From positions 753,056 through 817,055 of the forward strand of contig NZ_KB895412.1 in assembly GCF_000374845.1 (NCBI RefSeq): 64,000 nucleotides of DNA, in the 5' to 3' direction. Made by a program: the position numbers and the translations under genes. How positions within the stretch are numbered: position 1 is the first letter of the stretch; each line of letters starts with the position of its first letter. This document shows positions 43,096 to 51,815 of this stretch, piece after piece. A model generated the notes under the pieces. That model was not told where the DNA came from, did not search any database, and saw only the letters and a list, made by a program, of their open reading frames with translations. The stretch is from Paenibacillus terrigena DSM 21567. GTDB taxonomy: Bacteria > Bacillota > Bacilli > Paenibacillales > Paenibacillaceae.

Positions 43096-43620
43096 ATGAA
43101 CAGTCAGGATGTCATTCTCGGGATGCTGCTCAAGGGCCCGATGTCGGGATACGATATGAAGCAAGTATTTCAGAGTGTGTTTTCTTATTTCTATGATGCA
43201 AGTTATGGAACCATCTATCCTACCTTAAGTCGAATGGAGAAGGATGGACTAATCACGAAGGAGAGTGTCGTACAGGAGGCGAAGCCGAACAAGAATGTCT
43301 ATGCGGTTACGGCGCAGGGGCGTGCTGCGTTCATGCAGTATATGCATAGTGAGATAGAGCCAGAGAGCTTCCGATCCGATTTATTGATGCGCATGTTTTT
43401 TGGTGAATTTGTCGACAAGGAAGTGGTGATTGGGTGGTTTGAACGCGAAATTGACAAGAAGGAACAACAGTATCAGCAGCTTAGCGGCGGGTATCAGGAG
43501 TTTGCAAGGTTGTGCAGCCCTACGAAGCGATTATGTGCGGAATATGGGATGGAGTCACTCGCCCATGCGATTCAGTTCCTGAAGAAAGGGCTTCGAGAAA
43601 TTCGTGCATTAGAAGTGTAG
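43096..43620 (+). CDS. PadR family transcriptional regulator
   Basis: A 174-residue repressor. The N-terminal winged helix reads VILGMLLKGPMSGYDMKQVF and YDASYGTIYPTLSRMEKDGL, the PadR signature, followed by the wing with KNVYAVTAQGR. The C-terminal coiled region (about 95-174) is of the PadR subfamily-2 type that binds aromatic or drug-like ligands. GGAGGG precedes the ATG. It lies 28 bases before an MFS drug exporter, the usual arrangement of a self-regulated multidrug resistance unit. Confidence 0.94.
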   Translation: MNSQDVILGMLLKGPMSGYDMKQVFQSVFSYFYDASYGTIYPTLSRMEKDGLITKESVVQEAKPNKNVYAVTAQGRAAFMQYMHSEIEPESFRSDLLMRMFFGEFVDKEVVIGWFEREIDKKEQQYQQLSGGYQEFARLCSPTKRLCAEYGMESLAHAIQFLKKGLREIRALEV

Positions 43621-43648
43621 AAAAAGAATTAGAGGAGTGGGAGAACCG

Positions 43649-45175
43649 ATGGATTTTTCCAAACAAAAAAGAGGACTCATTATTCTGGCGATGGCGTTAG
43701 GACTATTAATGTCTTCCCTCGACAACACGATTGTATCGGCGAGCATTGCCAAAATTCTTGACGATTTTGGAGGCTTCAGCCAGTTATCTTGGGTATTCAC
43801 GGCATACATGTTAGCGACGACGAGCACGATGCTGGTCCTTGGGAAAATGTCGGATTTATTCGGGCGAAAGCTATTCTATCTCATTGGGATCGGCTTGTTC
43901 ATCTTGGGTTCCGCATTATGCGGCGTTGCACAGAGCATGGATCAGTTGATTTGGTTCCGTGCGCTTCAAGGGATTGGCGCAGGGGCGCTTTTTCCGATTA
44001 GCTTTACGATCATATTCACGATCTTCAAAGATCCGAAGGATGGCGCGAAGTTAAGCGGCGTAATGGCAGGGATTTTCGGTCTGTCCTCCGTCGCAGGACC
44101 GCAGCTTGGCACCTATATTACCGAGCATTGGGGATGGCGATGGTGCTTCTACGTCAATCTACCTATCGGGATTGCATCGTTCCTCGTCTTATTGTTCGCA
44201 CTGAAGGAGACGCGTTCGGAACGGAAGCCGAAAGTCGATTATTTAGGGACGTTTCTCCTCGTCATGACTTGTCTCTCGGTAATGCTCGCGATGGAATGGG
44301 GCGGCAAGGATTATGCATGGAGCTCGTGGCAAATTCTTGGTCTGTTCGGTGTAGGGCTGATCGGTTTAATCGCTTTCATTCAGGTAGAGAAGCGAGCAGA
44401 GGAGCCTGTCCTTCCGCTTGAAATTTTCCGGAATCGAGTGGTTCTCGGCACGAGTATCATCAGCTTCTGCCAAGGCGTGATGATGTTCGGCGCGATTACG
44501 TATTTGCCGATCTTCTCGGTCGCGGTGCTCAATCATGCGAATACGAATAGCGTCTTAACCCCGATGATGGCTTCGATGATATGTGGGACGATCGTGAGCG
44601 GGATGCTCATGATGAAGTTCAAATATCGTACGCTGATGACGATTTCGATGCTATTCGGCGTAGTGACGTCAATTCTGCTTATTACAGCATCGCGTCAGAT
44701 CGGTAACTTCGAGATGATCCTGATCATGATTCTACTTGGGTTCGGTGCGATTGGCCCGATGATGAGTATTGGGCAGAATGCGATGGCCAACAGCGTCGAT
44801 CCACGTTATATGGGCGTCAGCTCATCCATTGTTGGCTTCTGGCGCAACATCGGTGGTGTAATGGGTGCATCGGTGATGGCGGTGATCGTCAATCAACAAC
44901 TCAAGGGATTTATCGAGCAGGGTGCAGCCCAGAATCATATTCCAGCGGGACAAATTAATACGCTAGCGAATCCGGAAGTGTTAATGCATGCGACAGATAA
45001 AATTCCAGCGACCATCTTAAGCTTTTTGCGCGATTCCATGGGATCTGCGATTAATCAAGGCTTCATTCTGAGCTTGTGTGTGGCGGTCGTTGGCGTTATC
45101 GTAGCGCTGAGCATCGGCAACAGCAAGTTCCAGGCGCCGAATCGGAAGGGCGAGACGGGAATGAGCGCTGAGTAA
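43649..45175 (+). CDS. DHA2 (EmrB/QacA) family MFS drug exporter
   Basis: A 508-residue, 14-helix major facilitator. Motif C-like and DHA2-specific signatures include SSLDNTIVSASIAKI in helix 1, GKMSDLFGRKLFYLIGI (motif A) and FRALQGIGAGALFPISF (motif B). It would extrude hydrophobic drugs in exchange for protons. ATG 43649 has GGGAG upstream. It is co-transcribed with the PadR regulator and ends at a terminator shared with the convergent NhaC gene. Confidence 0.93.
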   Translation: MDFSKQKRGLIILAMALGLLMSSLDNTIVSASIAKILDDFGGFSQLSWVFTAYMLATTSTMLVLGKMSDLFGRKLFYLIGIGLFILGSALCGVAQSMDQLIWFRALQGIGAGALFPISFTIIFTIFKDPKDGAKLSGVMAGIFGLSSVAGPQLGTYITEHWGWRWCFYVNLPIGIASFLVLLFALKETRSERKPKVDYLGTFLLVMTCLSVMLAMEWGGKDYAWSSWQILGLFGVGLIGLIAFIQVEKRAEEPVLPLEIFRNRVVLGTSIISFCQGVMMFGAITYLPIFSVAVLNHANTNSVLTPMMASMICGTIVSGMLMMKFKYRTLMTISMLFGVVTSILLITASRQIGNFEMILIMILLGFGAIGPMMSIGQNAMANSVDPRYMGVSSSIVGFWRNIGGVMGASVMAVIVNQQLKGFIEQGAAQNHIPAGQINTLANPEVLMHATDKIPATILSFLRDSMGSAINQGFILSLCVAVVGVIVALSIGNSKFQAPNRKGETGMSAE

Positions 45176-45202
45176 TTTTGTATGATAGAGAAAGAAAAAA
45201 AG

Positions 45203-45235
45203 AACGAGCTATCCTTTACTGGGATAGCTCGTTTT
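45203..45235. terminator. Convergent terminator between MFS and NhaC genes
   Basis: A 12-bp stem, AACGAGCTATCC with GGATAGCTCGTT, preceded by A-rich and followed by T-rich sequence, so usable in both directions. It overlaps the last codons of the NhaC gene. Confidence 0.85.
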
Positions 45236-46580
45236 GGCGTGATGAGGAAATCCGTTTCATATTGACCAGATCGATGATGTAAGAAGTGATCACCGTAAGG
45301 AGCGGCAAGCTCCATAGGAAAATCGCATAGGGCACATACGAAGCGATTGGGATGCCGATAATGGTGCCGCACAGCACAGCGAGCAGATTCCAAGGAATCA
45401 TAGCGGCTGCAATGAGCGCTGTATCTGCGATGACACGGGATAGGTGCTCGCGTGGGAATTTCCGCTCCCAGAGCGGGAGGAGATTCCGTCCGGTCATCAT
45501 GATTGGCAGCGTTTGGGTACAGGATAGCAAGCCTAAGATGATGCCGAACAAACCGGTCCGCAGCGTACCTGAGGTCATGGATGGTGCTGTGCCTAGTATT
45601 TTCTCCATGTAAGGTTGTAACGTGCCGGTTTTCTCCAATATCCCGTTATACGCTCCAGCGAGTGCGATCAACAGGACCAAGTCCAGCATTTGAAGCATGC
45701 CTTTGGTATGAAGGGAAGGCAGTTCAGCGAGATTGTATCCACGCCATAAGGAATGGAGCCAGTCGACGAAGGAGACCTGCTGCAGCCAGGTACCAACGAT
45801 GATGCTGGCGGCGATGGACAGGAGGAACGCGTACTTCGTCTTGAGACGGAATACATTCGCTCCGAGCAGGATGATCACAGGGATCAAGAGCCAGGGGGAC
45901 AACTCAAAATGGGCGCTGAAATTCGTCGTCGGCATGGTGACATGCTGTGCATTCCAATCCCCTCGTAGGTCAAAGATCCAATAAAAGGCTAGCGAACATA
46001 GCACAGCTGCTATCGTCGTTGGTATCAGCTTCGGATATTGCTTGCGGACCGTCGTGCCTGTCGAACTGGCAAGCAATTGATGGGCACTGGAAAAGGGAGA
46101 GGTCCGGTCGCCGACGAATACGCCAGAGACCAAAGCTCCTGCGAGCAGAGGAAGCGGGATTTGAAGCACCGCCCCCATCCCCATGAGTGGAATGCCAATG
46201 GCACTAAGCGTGCCTGTTGACGTGCCTAGAATCATCGAGACAACCGCACAGAAGACGAAGGAGAGTGTGACCAAGTAGGTGGGGTCAATCAACTGCAGCC
46301 CTTGCTCGATGAGGTAAGGGATGGTGCCGCTCTCCGTCCAAGCCGGAATAATAAGACTGACGAAGAGGAGAATCCAGACTACCTCTTTGGTATGCAGAAC
46401 GCCTGACTTGATGCTCCGCCCCAGCGAGCTCCAGGATGTACCGGCCTGGATCGTGAAGAAGATCAGCGATCCAAGGCCGAGCAGGAAGCCAAACGCTAAC
46501 GGAATGTGCATGAAATAGGCGAGCAGTAGCCCGGCAATCGTCAAGCTAATCATGATGCCCAATTGAAGCGGACGAATCAT
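45216..46580 (-). CDS. NhaC-family Na+/H+ antiporter
   Basis: A 454-residue membrane protein with about twelve hydrophobic helices. Motifs such as VLWILLFVSLIIPAWTESGT, GTSTGTLSAIGIPLMGMG, VSGVFVGDRTSPFSSAHQLL and ALAGAYNGILEKTG match the NhaC/IT superfamily, which exchanges Na+ or malate-coupled ions for protons. ATG 46580 has GAGG about nine bases upstream; a TTG at 46613 is unlikely. The gene stands between convergent MFS and the bioA gene on the same strand, 46 bases after bioA, so it could be expressed from the bioA promoter. Confidence 0.87.
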   Translation of the reverse strand: MIRPLQLGIMISLTIAGLLLAYFMHIPLAFGFLLGLGSLIFFTIQAGTSWSSLGRSIKSGVLHTKEVVWILLFVSLIIPAWTESGTIPYLIEQGLQLIDPTYLVTLSFVFCAVVSMILGTSTGTLSAIGIPLMGMGAVLQIPLPLLAGALVSGVFVGDRTSPFSSAHQLLASSTGTTVRKQYPKLIPTTIAAVLCSLAFYWIFDLRGDWNAQHVTMPTTNFSAHFELSPWLLIPVIILLGANVFRLKTKYAFLLSIAASIIVGTWLQQVSFVDWLHSLWRGYNLAELPSLHTKGMLQMLDLVLLIALAGAYNGILEKTGTLQPYMEKILGTAPSMTSGTLRTGLFGIILGLLSCTQTLPIMMTGRNLLPLWERKFPREHLSRVIADTALIAAAMIPWNLLAVLCGTIIGIPIASYVPYAIFLWSLPLLTVITSYIIDLVNMKRISSSRQNELSQ

Positions 46581-46625
46581 GGGTCGGTTCCTCACTCTCT
46601 CTCGATATGACAATTTATATTCGAA

Positions 46626-47993
46626 TCATGAACCCAACACGCGTTGGAATACGCGCAAGGTGCGTTCGGTAATCTCTACAACTTGCTCTGGCGTCGTACT
46701 GAGCGGAAGCCAGTAATAGATCGTATCGCCGAGTGGGCGGAGGATTAATCCTTCTTCGAGCCCTGCTTGATAGATGCGATTGCCGATGCGCGTTCCGGAT
46801 TCGAATGGCGAGCGGCTGGCCGCATCCTGATACAAATCCATCGCGGCAATCATGCCGATCTGGCGTACGTCGGCGACTTGCGGCAGTGCTTCGAACGCAC
46901 GCAGTTGTGCGGAGAGCTCAGCGGCTGCGCGATGAGACTGTTCGAGCACGCCTTCTTCTTCGAATAAGCGAAGGCTCTCTAAGGCGACAGCGCACGCGAC
47001 GGGGTTCCCCGTGAAGCTGTGGCCGTGGAAGAATGTCTTCTGCGTGGCGTAATCGTCATAGAACGCCGCGTAGATCTCTTCGCGGCACAACGTCGCCGCG
47101 AGGGGCATCATGCCCGCCGTCAATCCTTTGCTGACGCAAAGGATGTCGGGGCTAATGCCCGCGTGCTCGCAGGCGAACATCGTGCCGGTTCGCCCAAACC
47201 CTGTGGCCACCTCATCAGCTATGAGGTGGACATCGTACTGCGCGCAGAGTTCGCGCAGTCCTGCAAGATAGGCGGCGGGGTAGATCACCATGCCGCCAGC
47301 TGCTTGAATCATCGGTTCCACGATGATTCCCGCGATTGTGTCCGCGAGCTCCTGGAACAGCGCGCGCACGGCTTCCAGCGCATCCGCCACGAGGGCGGCT
47401 TCGCGCTCAGGGGTTCGTGCGCTGCCGAGCACGCGCACGTCCGGTGAAGGCACGCGATGCGCGCTGAAGAGCAGCGGCTTGAACATCGCGTGGTACAGAT
47501 CGACGCCGCCGACGCTGACGGCACCGATCGTATCGCCGTGATAGCTGTTCTCCATGAAGACGAAGCCTGTCTTCGACGTACGCCCGATTTGCTGCCAATA
47601 CTGGAAGGACATCTTAATGGCGACTTCGACAGCCGTCGAACCGTTGTCAGAATAGAAGACCTTACTTAGCCCTTCAGGTGTGATATGTACCAGCTTCTCT
47701 GCAAGCTCGATGCCTGGCTGATGCGTCAGACCGCTGAACATGATGTGGTCGAATTGATCGAGCTGGCGCTGGATGGCTGCTTTGATACGCGGATTGCCGT
47801 GTCCGTGCACATTGCACCACCATGAGGACACCGTGTCGTAGTAAGCTTTGCCCTCGGCATCGAAGAGTTCAATACCTTGAGCGCGTGTGATCAATAGATG
47901 ATCCTGCTCGGCATAATCTTTCATTTGCGTGAACGGATGCCATACATATTGGCGATCCTTCGCGAGCAGTTCTTTTTTATATTGTGATTCCAT
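46626..47993 (-). CDS. bioA: Adenosylmethionine-8-amino-7-oxononanoate aminotransferase
   Basis: A 455-residue PLP enzyme of biotin synthesis that makes 7,8-diaminononanoate. Diagnostic motifs are VWHPFTQMKDY at the N terminus, DTVSSWWCNVHGHGNP, FYSDNGSTAVEVAIKM, NSYHGDTIGAVSVGG, IADEVATGFGRTG and the lysine in CVSKGLTAGMMPLA. AGGAGG lies about ten bases before ATG 47993; an open frame extending to 48200 is not coding. The amino donor may be S-adenosylmethionine or lysine (BioK type), which cannot be told from sequence. No other bio gene and no clear BirA operator are nearby. Confidence 0.93.
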   Translation of the reverse strand: MESQYKKELLAKDRQYVWHPFTQMKDYAEQDHLLITRAQGIELFDAEGKAYYDTVSSWWCNVHGHGNPRIKAAIQRQLDQFDHIMFSGLTHQPGIELAEKLVHITPEGLSKVFYSDNGSTAVEVAIKMSFQYWQQIGRTSKTGFVFMENSYHGDTIGAVSVGGVDLYHAMFKPLLFSAHRVPSPDVRVLGSARTPEREAALVADALEAVRALFQELADTIAGIIVEPMIQAAGGMVIYPAAYLAGLRELCAQYDVHLIADEVATGFGRTGTMFACEHAGISPDILCVSKGLTAGMMPLAATLCREEIYAAFYDDYATQKTFFHGHSFTGNPVACAVALESLRLFEEEGVLEQSHRAAAELSAQLRAFEALPQVADVRQIGMIAAMDLYQDAASRSPFESGTRIGNRIYQAGLEEGLILRPLGDTIYYWLPLSTTPEQVVEITERTLRVFQRVLGS

Positions 47994-48135
47994 GTTGTTG
48001 TAACCTCCTATCCGATACAGGACAAATGACGAGTCCATGTTCAAGCTTAATCCTCTGTACGGTTCTTTGCAAGATCGCTTGTGCATCGGATACGGATGGA
48101 AATGAGAATGGAAAGGGGGCGTTACTGGTTTCAAA

Positions 48136-48164
48136 TAGGCATCGAATTGGCATTCTGCTATAAT
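48136..48164 (+). promoter_or_regulatory. Promoter of acpS
   Basis: TAGGCA (48136-48141) and a consensus TATAAT (48159-48164) are separated by 17 bases, about 48 bases before the acpS start. Confidence 0.6.
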
Positions 48165-48211
48165 GATACGCATGTAATAGTTCATTACGTCGGAAATCAA
48201 GGGGGATCAGC

Positions 48212-48622
48212 ATGATCGTTGGAATGGGTCACGATATTCTAGAAATCGAACGGATTGCGGATATGCGTGAGCGGTCCTCGTGGGAACGGTTCTTGCATAA
48301 GGTACTAACGGATGCAGAGCGTGAGCTGGCATTGGAGCGTGGAGGCAGGATCATTGAATTCGTGGCGGGTCGGTTCGCTGCGAAGGAAGCTGTCGTCAAA
48401 GCGCTGGGCTGCGGGATTGGAGAAAAGGTCGGGTTTACGGATATTGAGATTTTACCGGATGCGCTCGGCAAGCCTGGTTGTACACTCTCGCAGGAAGCAT
48501 GGAGCAGACTATGGATGGACGAGCCCTGCTACACGATTCATATTAGTATTACACATCAGCGATCGCTTGCATCGGCCATGGCGATTGTCGAACGCAGGGA
48601 GGACAGTCAAGCTTACGCTTGA
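48212..48622 (+). CDS. acpS: Holo-[acyl-carrier-protein] synthase
   Basis: A 136-residue phosphopantetheinyl transferase that activates acyl carrier protein for fatty acid synthesis. The motifs GMGHDILEIERI (Mg-binding Asp) and EFVAGRFAAKEAVVKALG (WxxKEA-type) are the AcpS signature. AAGGGGG precedes the ATG. It is divergent from bioA, and the only gene on its transcript; the next gene is on the other strand. Confidence 0.95.
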   Translation: MIVGMGHDILEIERIADMRERSSWERFLHKVLTDAERELALERGGRIIEFVAGRFAAKEAVVKALGCGIGEKVGFTDIEILPDALGKPGCTLSQEAWSRLWMDEPCYTIHISITHQRSLASAMAIVERREDSQAYA

Positions 48623-48652
48623 GAGCCTGCCCGAACCCGAGATAACACATAT

Positions 48653-49006
48653 TTATTTTTTGGTCGATAACCAGTCAGCCAACTGTTCAATTTCCTGCTC
48701 TTCAAGCATTTTCTTAAATGCAGGCATTTTGTTGCTGCCCTCGGCAATTTGAGTGACAATCTCATCTTTGGTCATTTTCGCGCCAACCTTTGTTAAGTTG
48801 GTATCTGCACCCATACGTCCCGTCAAGTCCGCTGCATGGCAGCTCATACATTTTTTCTTGAATAGGGTAACGGTCTCTTCAGGTCCTTCAAGGGCTACTT
48901 CGTTCTTCGCCGTTCCACCGCTTGCGCCGCATGCGGAGAGGACGAGGAGAGCCGTACAGAGTATGACGGATGCACCGATCGTACGTAATTTGCTATGTAA
49001 TATCAC
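48653..49006 (-). CDS. Cytochrome c-551-like lipoprotein (CccB-like)
   Basis: A 117-residue membrane-anchored c-type cytochrome. A lipoprotein signal with lipobox LVLSAC at about residue 20-25 anchors it to the outer face of the membrane. One haem is bound by CMSCH, and the sixth ligand is probably the methionine in NKMPAFKKM. Length and layout resemble Bacillus CccB, an electron carrier to terminal oxidase. I chose GTG 49006 because GGAGGG lies seven bases upstream; the ATG at 49021 overlaps that ribosome binding site. Monocistronic and convergent with acpS. Confidence 0.9.
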   Translation of the reverse strand: MILHSKLRTIGASVILCTALLVLSACGASGGTAKNEVALEGPEETVTLFKKKCMSCHAADLTGRMGADTNLTKVGAKMTKDEIVTQIAEGSNKMPAFKKMLEEQEIEQLADWLSTKK

Positions 49007-49143
49007 AGGGTTTCCCTCCATGTATAGATCTTACAATCAGTATAGGTTAGTAGGGAGCACCCTACAAGCCTACTGAGGAAAATGACACCACTTGTTCAAT
49101 CTAAATTCATTAGCCTCGTATAGAAGGAGTTTTTATAGAAATT

Positions 49144-50265
49144 ATGCAATCATCTATTGAAGCCAAACATTATTTTAGCCGCGAGCTGCTCGCATGGTAC
49201 AACTTGTACAAAAGAGACTTGCCTTGGCGCCGTCATCGCAATCCCTATTATATTTGGGTCTCCGAAATTATGCTGCAGCAGACACGTGTTGATACCGTCA
49301 TTCCTTATTTTCACCGATTTATTGATCGTTTTCCGACGATTGAAGCGTTAGCGGATGCGCCGGAAGAAGACGTGCTCAAGAGCTGGGAAGGACTTGGTTA
49401 TTACTCCCGTGCTCGCAATCTTCAATCCGCAGCGCGTGAAGTGAAGGAGCAGTATGGGGGAGAGGTCCCTGCCACGAAGAAAGAAATCTCAGGTCTGAAA
49501 GGCGTAGGCCCTTATACAGCAGGAGCGGTGCTCAGTATTGCTTATAATCAGCCAGAGCCTGCAGTCGATGGCAATGTCATGCGGGTGTTATCGCGATATT
49601 TCCTCATCGAAGAAGATATTATGAAGGGGAGCACGCGTGCCTTTATGGAAGGGTTGGTCGTCGAGCTCATCCCAGAAGGGGAAGCGTCGAATTTCAATCA
49701 AGCGTTGATGGAGTTAGGTGCGCTCGTCTGTACACCGAAATCACCGCAATGTCTGACTTGCCCTGTTATGGCACATTGCGCGGGCCGGATCGCAGGCATG
49801 GAGGAATCGTTGCCCGTGAAGACAAAAGCGAAGCCGCCGCGTCCTGAGTATCGATCTGTCGCGATTATCGAAGGGACGGGGGCGAATGCAGGCAAAGTGA
49901 TCGTGCGTCAGCGTCCTGCGGAAGGATTGCTTGCCCGGATGTGGGAGCTGCCACATATTCTTGCCCCACAGCAAGCCGCGCTTGCTGGTGCCGATGACCC
50001 CGTGCAGATGGATATGCTGCGAGGCGCGATGCATGAGGAAGGTATCGCCATGGTGCCAGATGACTTCGTGATGGAAGCGGATCATATCTTCAGCCATATT
50101 CATTGGCATTTGAGAGTCTACCGTTGTGCATCGAAGCTGCCTGATAACACTTCTCTGCCCGAATCTTATCGATATATTGAAGAGAAGGATATGGATGAGC
50201 TCGCGTTCCCGAATGTGTTCATTCGTATTCTGCGTGCGTACTTCAAGGAAATTCTTATCACATGA
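49144..50265 (+). CDS. mutY: A/G-specific adenine DNA glycosylase
   Basis: A 373-residue base-excision repair enzyme that removes adenine opposite 8-oxoguanine. The helix-hairpin-helix region reads LKGVGPYTAGAVLSIAYN followed by PAVDGNVMRVLSR with the catalytic Asp; the catalytic Glu is in SEIMLQQTRVD. A [4Fe-4S] loop CTPKSPQCLTCPVMAHC has the C-X6-C-X2-C-X5-C spacing. The C-terminal third is the Nudix-like domain that reads 8-oxoguanine. AAGGAG lies about 14 bases before the ATG, rather far. It shares a terminator with sodA. Confidence 0.96.
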   Translation: MQSSIEAKHYFSRELLAWYNLYKRDLPWRRHRNPYYIWVSEIMLQQTRVDTVIPYFHRFIDRFPTIEALADAPEEDVLKSWEGLGYYSRARNLQSAAREVKEQYGGEVPATKKEISGLKGVGPYTAGAVLSIAYNQPEPAVDGNVMRVLSRYFLIEEDIMKGSTRAFMEGLVVELIPEGEASNFNQALMELGALVCTPKSPQCLTCPVMAHCAGRIAGMEESLPVKTKAKPPRPEYRSVAIIEGTGANAGKVIVRQRPAEGLLARMWELPHILAPQQAALAGADDPVQMDMLRGAMHEEGIAMVPDDFVMEADHIFSHIHWHLRVYRCASKLPDNTSLPESYRYIEEKDMDELAFPNVFIRILRAYFKEILIT

Positions 50266-50267
50266 AG

Positions 50268-50314
50268 AAAAAAAGCTCGACCTTTACGCTAGCGCAGAGG
50301 TCGAGCTTTTTTTT
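50268..50314. terminator. Bidirectional terminator between mutY and sodA
   Basis: A 16-bp stem of AAAAAAAGCTCGACCT with AGGTCGAGCTTTTTTT around a 14-base loop, with A- and T-runs on both sides. Confidence 0.92.
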
Positions 50315-50330
50315 ACGTGCGAATTGCTTA

Positions 50331-50942
50331 TTACTTCGCTGCTGTGTAACGTTTTCCAACTTCTTCCCAGTTCACAACGTTCCAGAATGCTGCGATGTAA
50401 TCCGGACGTTTGTTTTGATATTTCAAGTAGTAAGCATGCTCCCATACATCAAGACCAAGCAATGGTGTTTCGCCATCCATGATCGGGCTGTCTTGGTTAG
50501 GCAAGCTGTATACTTTTAAGTTGCCTTCTTTGGATAGTGCAAGGAATGCCCAGCCGCTGCCGAAGCGAGTTGTTGCTGCTTTTGCGAAATCTTCTTTGAA
50601 CTTATCGAAGCCGCCAAGCTCATTGTTGATTGCATCAGCAAGTGCGCCAGTTGGAGCGCCGCCAGCGTTTGGTGCGATTGTCTCCCAGAACAAGGAGTGG
50701 TTCGCATGTCCGCCACCGTTGTTGCGAACTGCTGTGCGGATTGCTTCAGGAACGCTGCTCAAATCAGCGATTAGATCTTCAACGCTCTTGCTTTGAAGCT
50801 CAGGAGCAGACTCCAGTGCTGCGTTCAAGTTCGTTACATACGTGTTATGGTGACGATCGTGGTGAATCATCATTGTTGTTTCGTCGATGTGTGGCTCAAG
50901 TGCATTGTTTGCATAAGGTAGTGCTGGTAATTGATGTGCCAT
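50331..50942 (-). CDS. sodA: Superoxide dismutase [Mn/Fe]
   Basis: A 203-residue cytosolic enzyme. Metal ligands are visible: His in [12 protein letters not shown], His in HANHSLFWE, and Asp and His in [17 protein letters not shown]. Gly-rich GGGHANH and the DVWEHAYY motif are those of Mn-type bacterial enzymes. It is monocistronic. A second, extended superoxide dismutase lies at 62296-63441. Confidence 0.96.
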   Translation of the reverse strand: MAHQLPALPYANNALEPHIDETTMMIHHDRHHNTYVTNLNAALESAPELQSKSVEDLIADLSSVPEAIRTAVRNNGGGHANHSLFWETIAPNAGGAPTGALADAINNELGGFDKFKEDFAKAATTRFGSGWAFLALSKEGNLKVYSLPNQDSPIMDGETPLLGLDVWEHAYYLKYQNKRPDYIAAFWNVVNWEEVGKRYTAAK

Positions 50943-51316
50943 CGTTAAATACCCTCCCGTAAATATGTAGTTTCACTTCTTTATTAAAACCTATTTAACA
51001 TAATAAATCAACATTTATGTATGTAAAGTCGAGACGGCGTTGTGAACTTCTTCCACTGAAAAAAATACGATCCGTGAGCGGTAGCGTACTTGGATGAAGA
51101 GGAAACCCTTGGCGCTCTAGATCCAAAGTCGATTTTTGGTATAATTTGAAAGCGCTTAAGTTTAAGCGCTTTCACGAGATAAACGGAGTATTATCAAGTT
51201 TATTGTAGATTTTGTTAAGAAAATAGAAGATTTTCCGCGAATTTTGTTGTATTATAACAATATGTTTTTTCAGGAAGCACGGGGCAGTACAGTTGAATAA
51301 TAAAGGAGATTGAAGT
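50943..51316. other. Intergenic region between sodA and the GNAT gene
   Basis: This 374-base gap between divergent genes holds AT-rich promoter-like sequence for sodA and, at 51140-51173, a TATAAT box followed by a 26-bp palindrome (listed separately). No ORF with a ribosome binding site was found in it. Confidence 0.6.
51140..51173 (+). promoter_or_regulatory. TATAAT box followed by a 26-bp AAGCGCTT palindrome
   Basis: TATAAT at 51140-51145 is followed by an inverted repeat with arms GAAAGCGCTTAA (51148-51159) and TTAAGCGCTTTC (51162-51173). Each arm contains the core AAGCGCTT, itself a palindrome typical of LacI-family operators such as cre. Placement over the transcription start suggests repression. 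It precedes the GNAT gene by about 140 bases. A hairpin role in RNA is also possible. Confidence 0.55.
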
Positions 51317-51739
51317 ATGCAGGTTCGTTCCTTTCAGTTGTCGGATTATATGCGTGTGACTCAGCTATTTGAAGAGTCGCTGTCGGATTTATGTTACGAG
51401 CAGACGATGGAGGCTTTTGCAAGGCAGTTATCTTGGGATAGCGATCTTGTACTGATCCACCAAGAAGACGATGTAATCAAGGGCGCCATTATTGGAACGA
51501 TCGATAATAACCAGGGATGCTATTACAGACTGGCTGTTCATCCTTCTTACCGTGGACAAGGTGTCGGCAAATCGCTGATTACCTCGATGCAGCAGCGTTT
51601 CCAAGGCCGCAACGTATCCAAAATTTGCATCGCGGGGGACGAGCATAACGAACCGATATTACCGCTGTTCGCATCGATGGGATTTGACGCAACGAATGTT
51701 CTTCAAGCATTTCAGAAACTCCGTATTGTAACGGGTTAA
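51317..51739 (+). CDS. GNAT family N-acetyltransferase
   Basis: A 140-residue acetyl-CoA-dependent acetyltransferase. Motif A, the pyrophosphate loop, is YYRLAVHPSYRGQGVGKSLI (about residue 75-95), and the substrate part is too general to name an acceptor. AAAGGAG lies before the ATG. The gene is preceded by a palindromic site and followed by a strong terminator, so it is expressed alone. Confidence 0.9.
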   Translation: MQVRSFQLSDYMRVTQLFEESLSDLCYEQTMEAFARQLSWDSDLVLIHQEDDVIKGAIIGTIDNNQGCYYRLAVHPSYRGQGVGKSLITSMQQRFQGRNVSKICIAGDEHNEPILPLFASMGFDATNVLQAFQKLRIVTG

Positions 51740-51762
51740 TTACGGGAATCATCCTTTATAGG

Positions 51763-51808
51763 GCATATCTTTCCACGCCATTGCAAATGGTGGAAAGATA
51801 TGCTTTTC
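51763..51808 (+). terminator. Terminator between GNAT and DUF402 genes
   Basis: A stem of 17 or more base pairs, GCATATCTTTCCACGCCAT with ATGGTGGAAAGATATGC, followed by TTTTCTATTATT. It ends only eight bases before the start of the next gene. Confidence 0.85.
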
Positions 51809-51815
51809 TATTATT

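Noticed and set aside
46733-47447. Long plus-strand frames opposite bioA
   Set aside because: They arise from G+C-rich codon use in bioA on the minus strand, lack ribosome binding sites and have low-complexity Arg-rich products.
47994-48135. BirA operator upstream of bioA
   Set aside because: No GTTAAC-type inverted repeat with the known spacing was visible on the minus strand.
47994-48200. N-terminal extension of bioA
   Set aside because: The frame is open to 48200, but AGGAGG and the family's usual start both point to ATG 47993, and the extension covers the intergenic promoter region.
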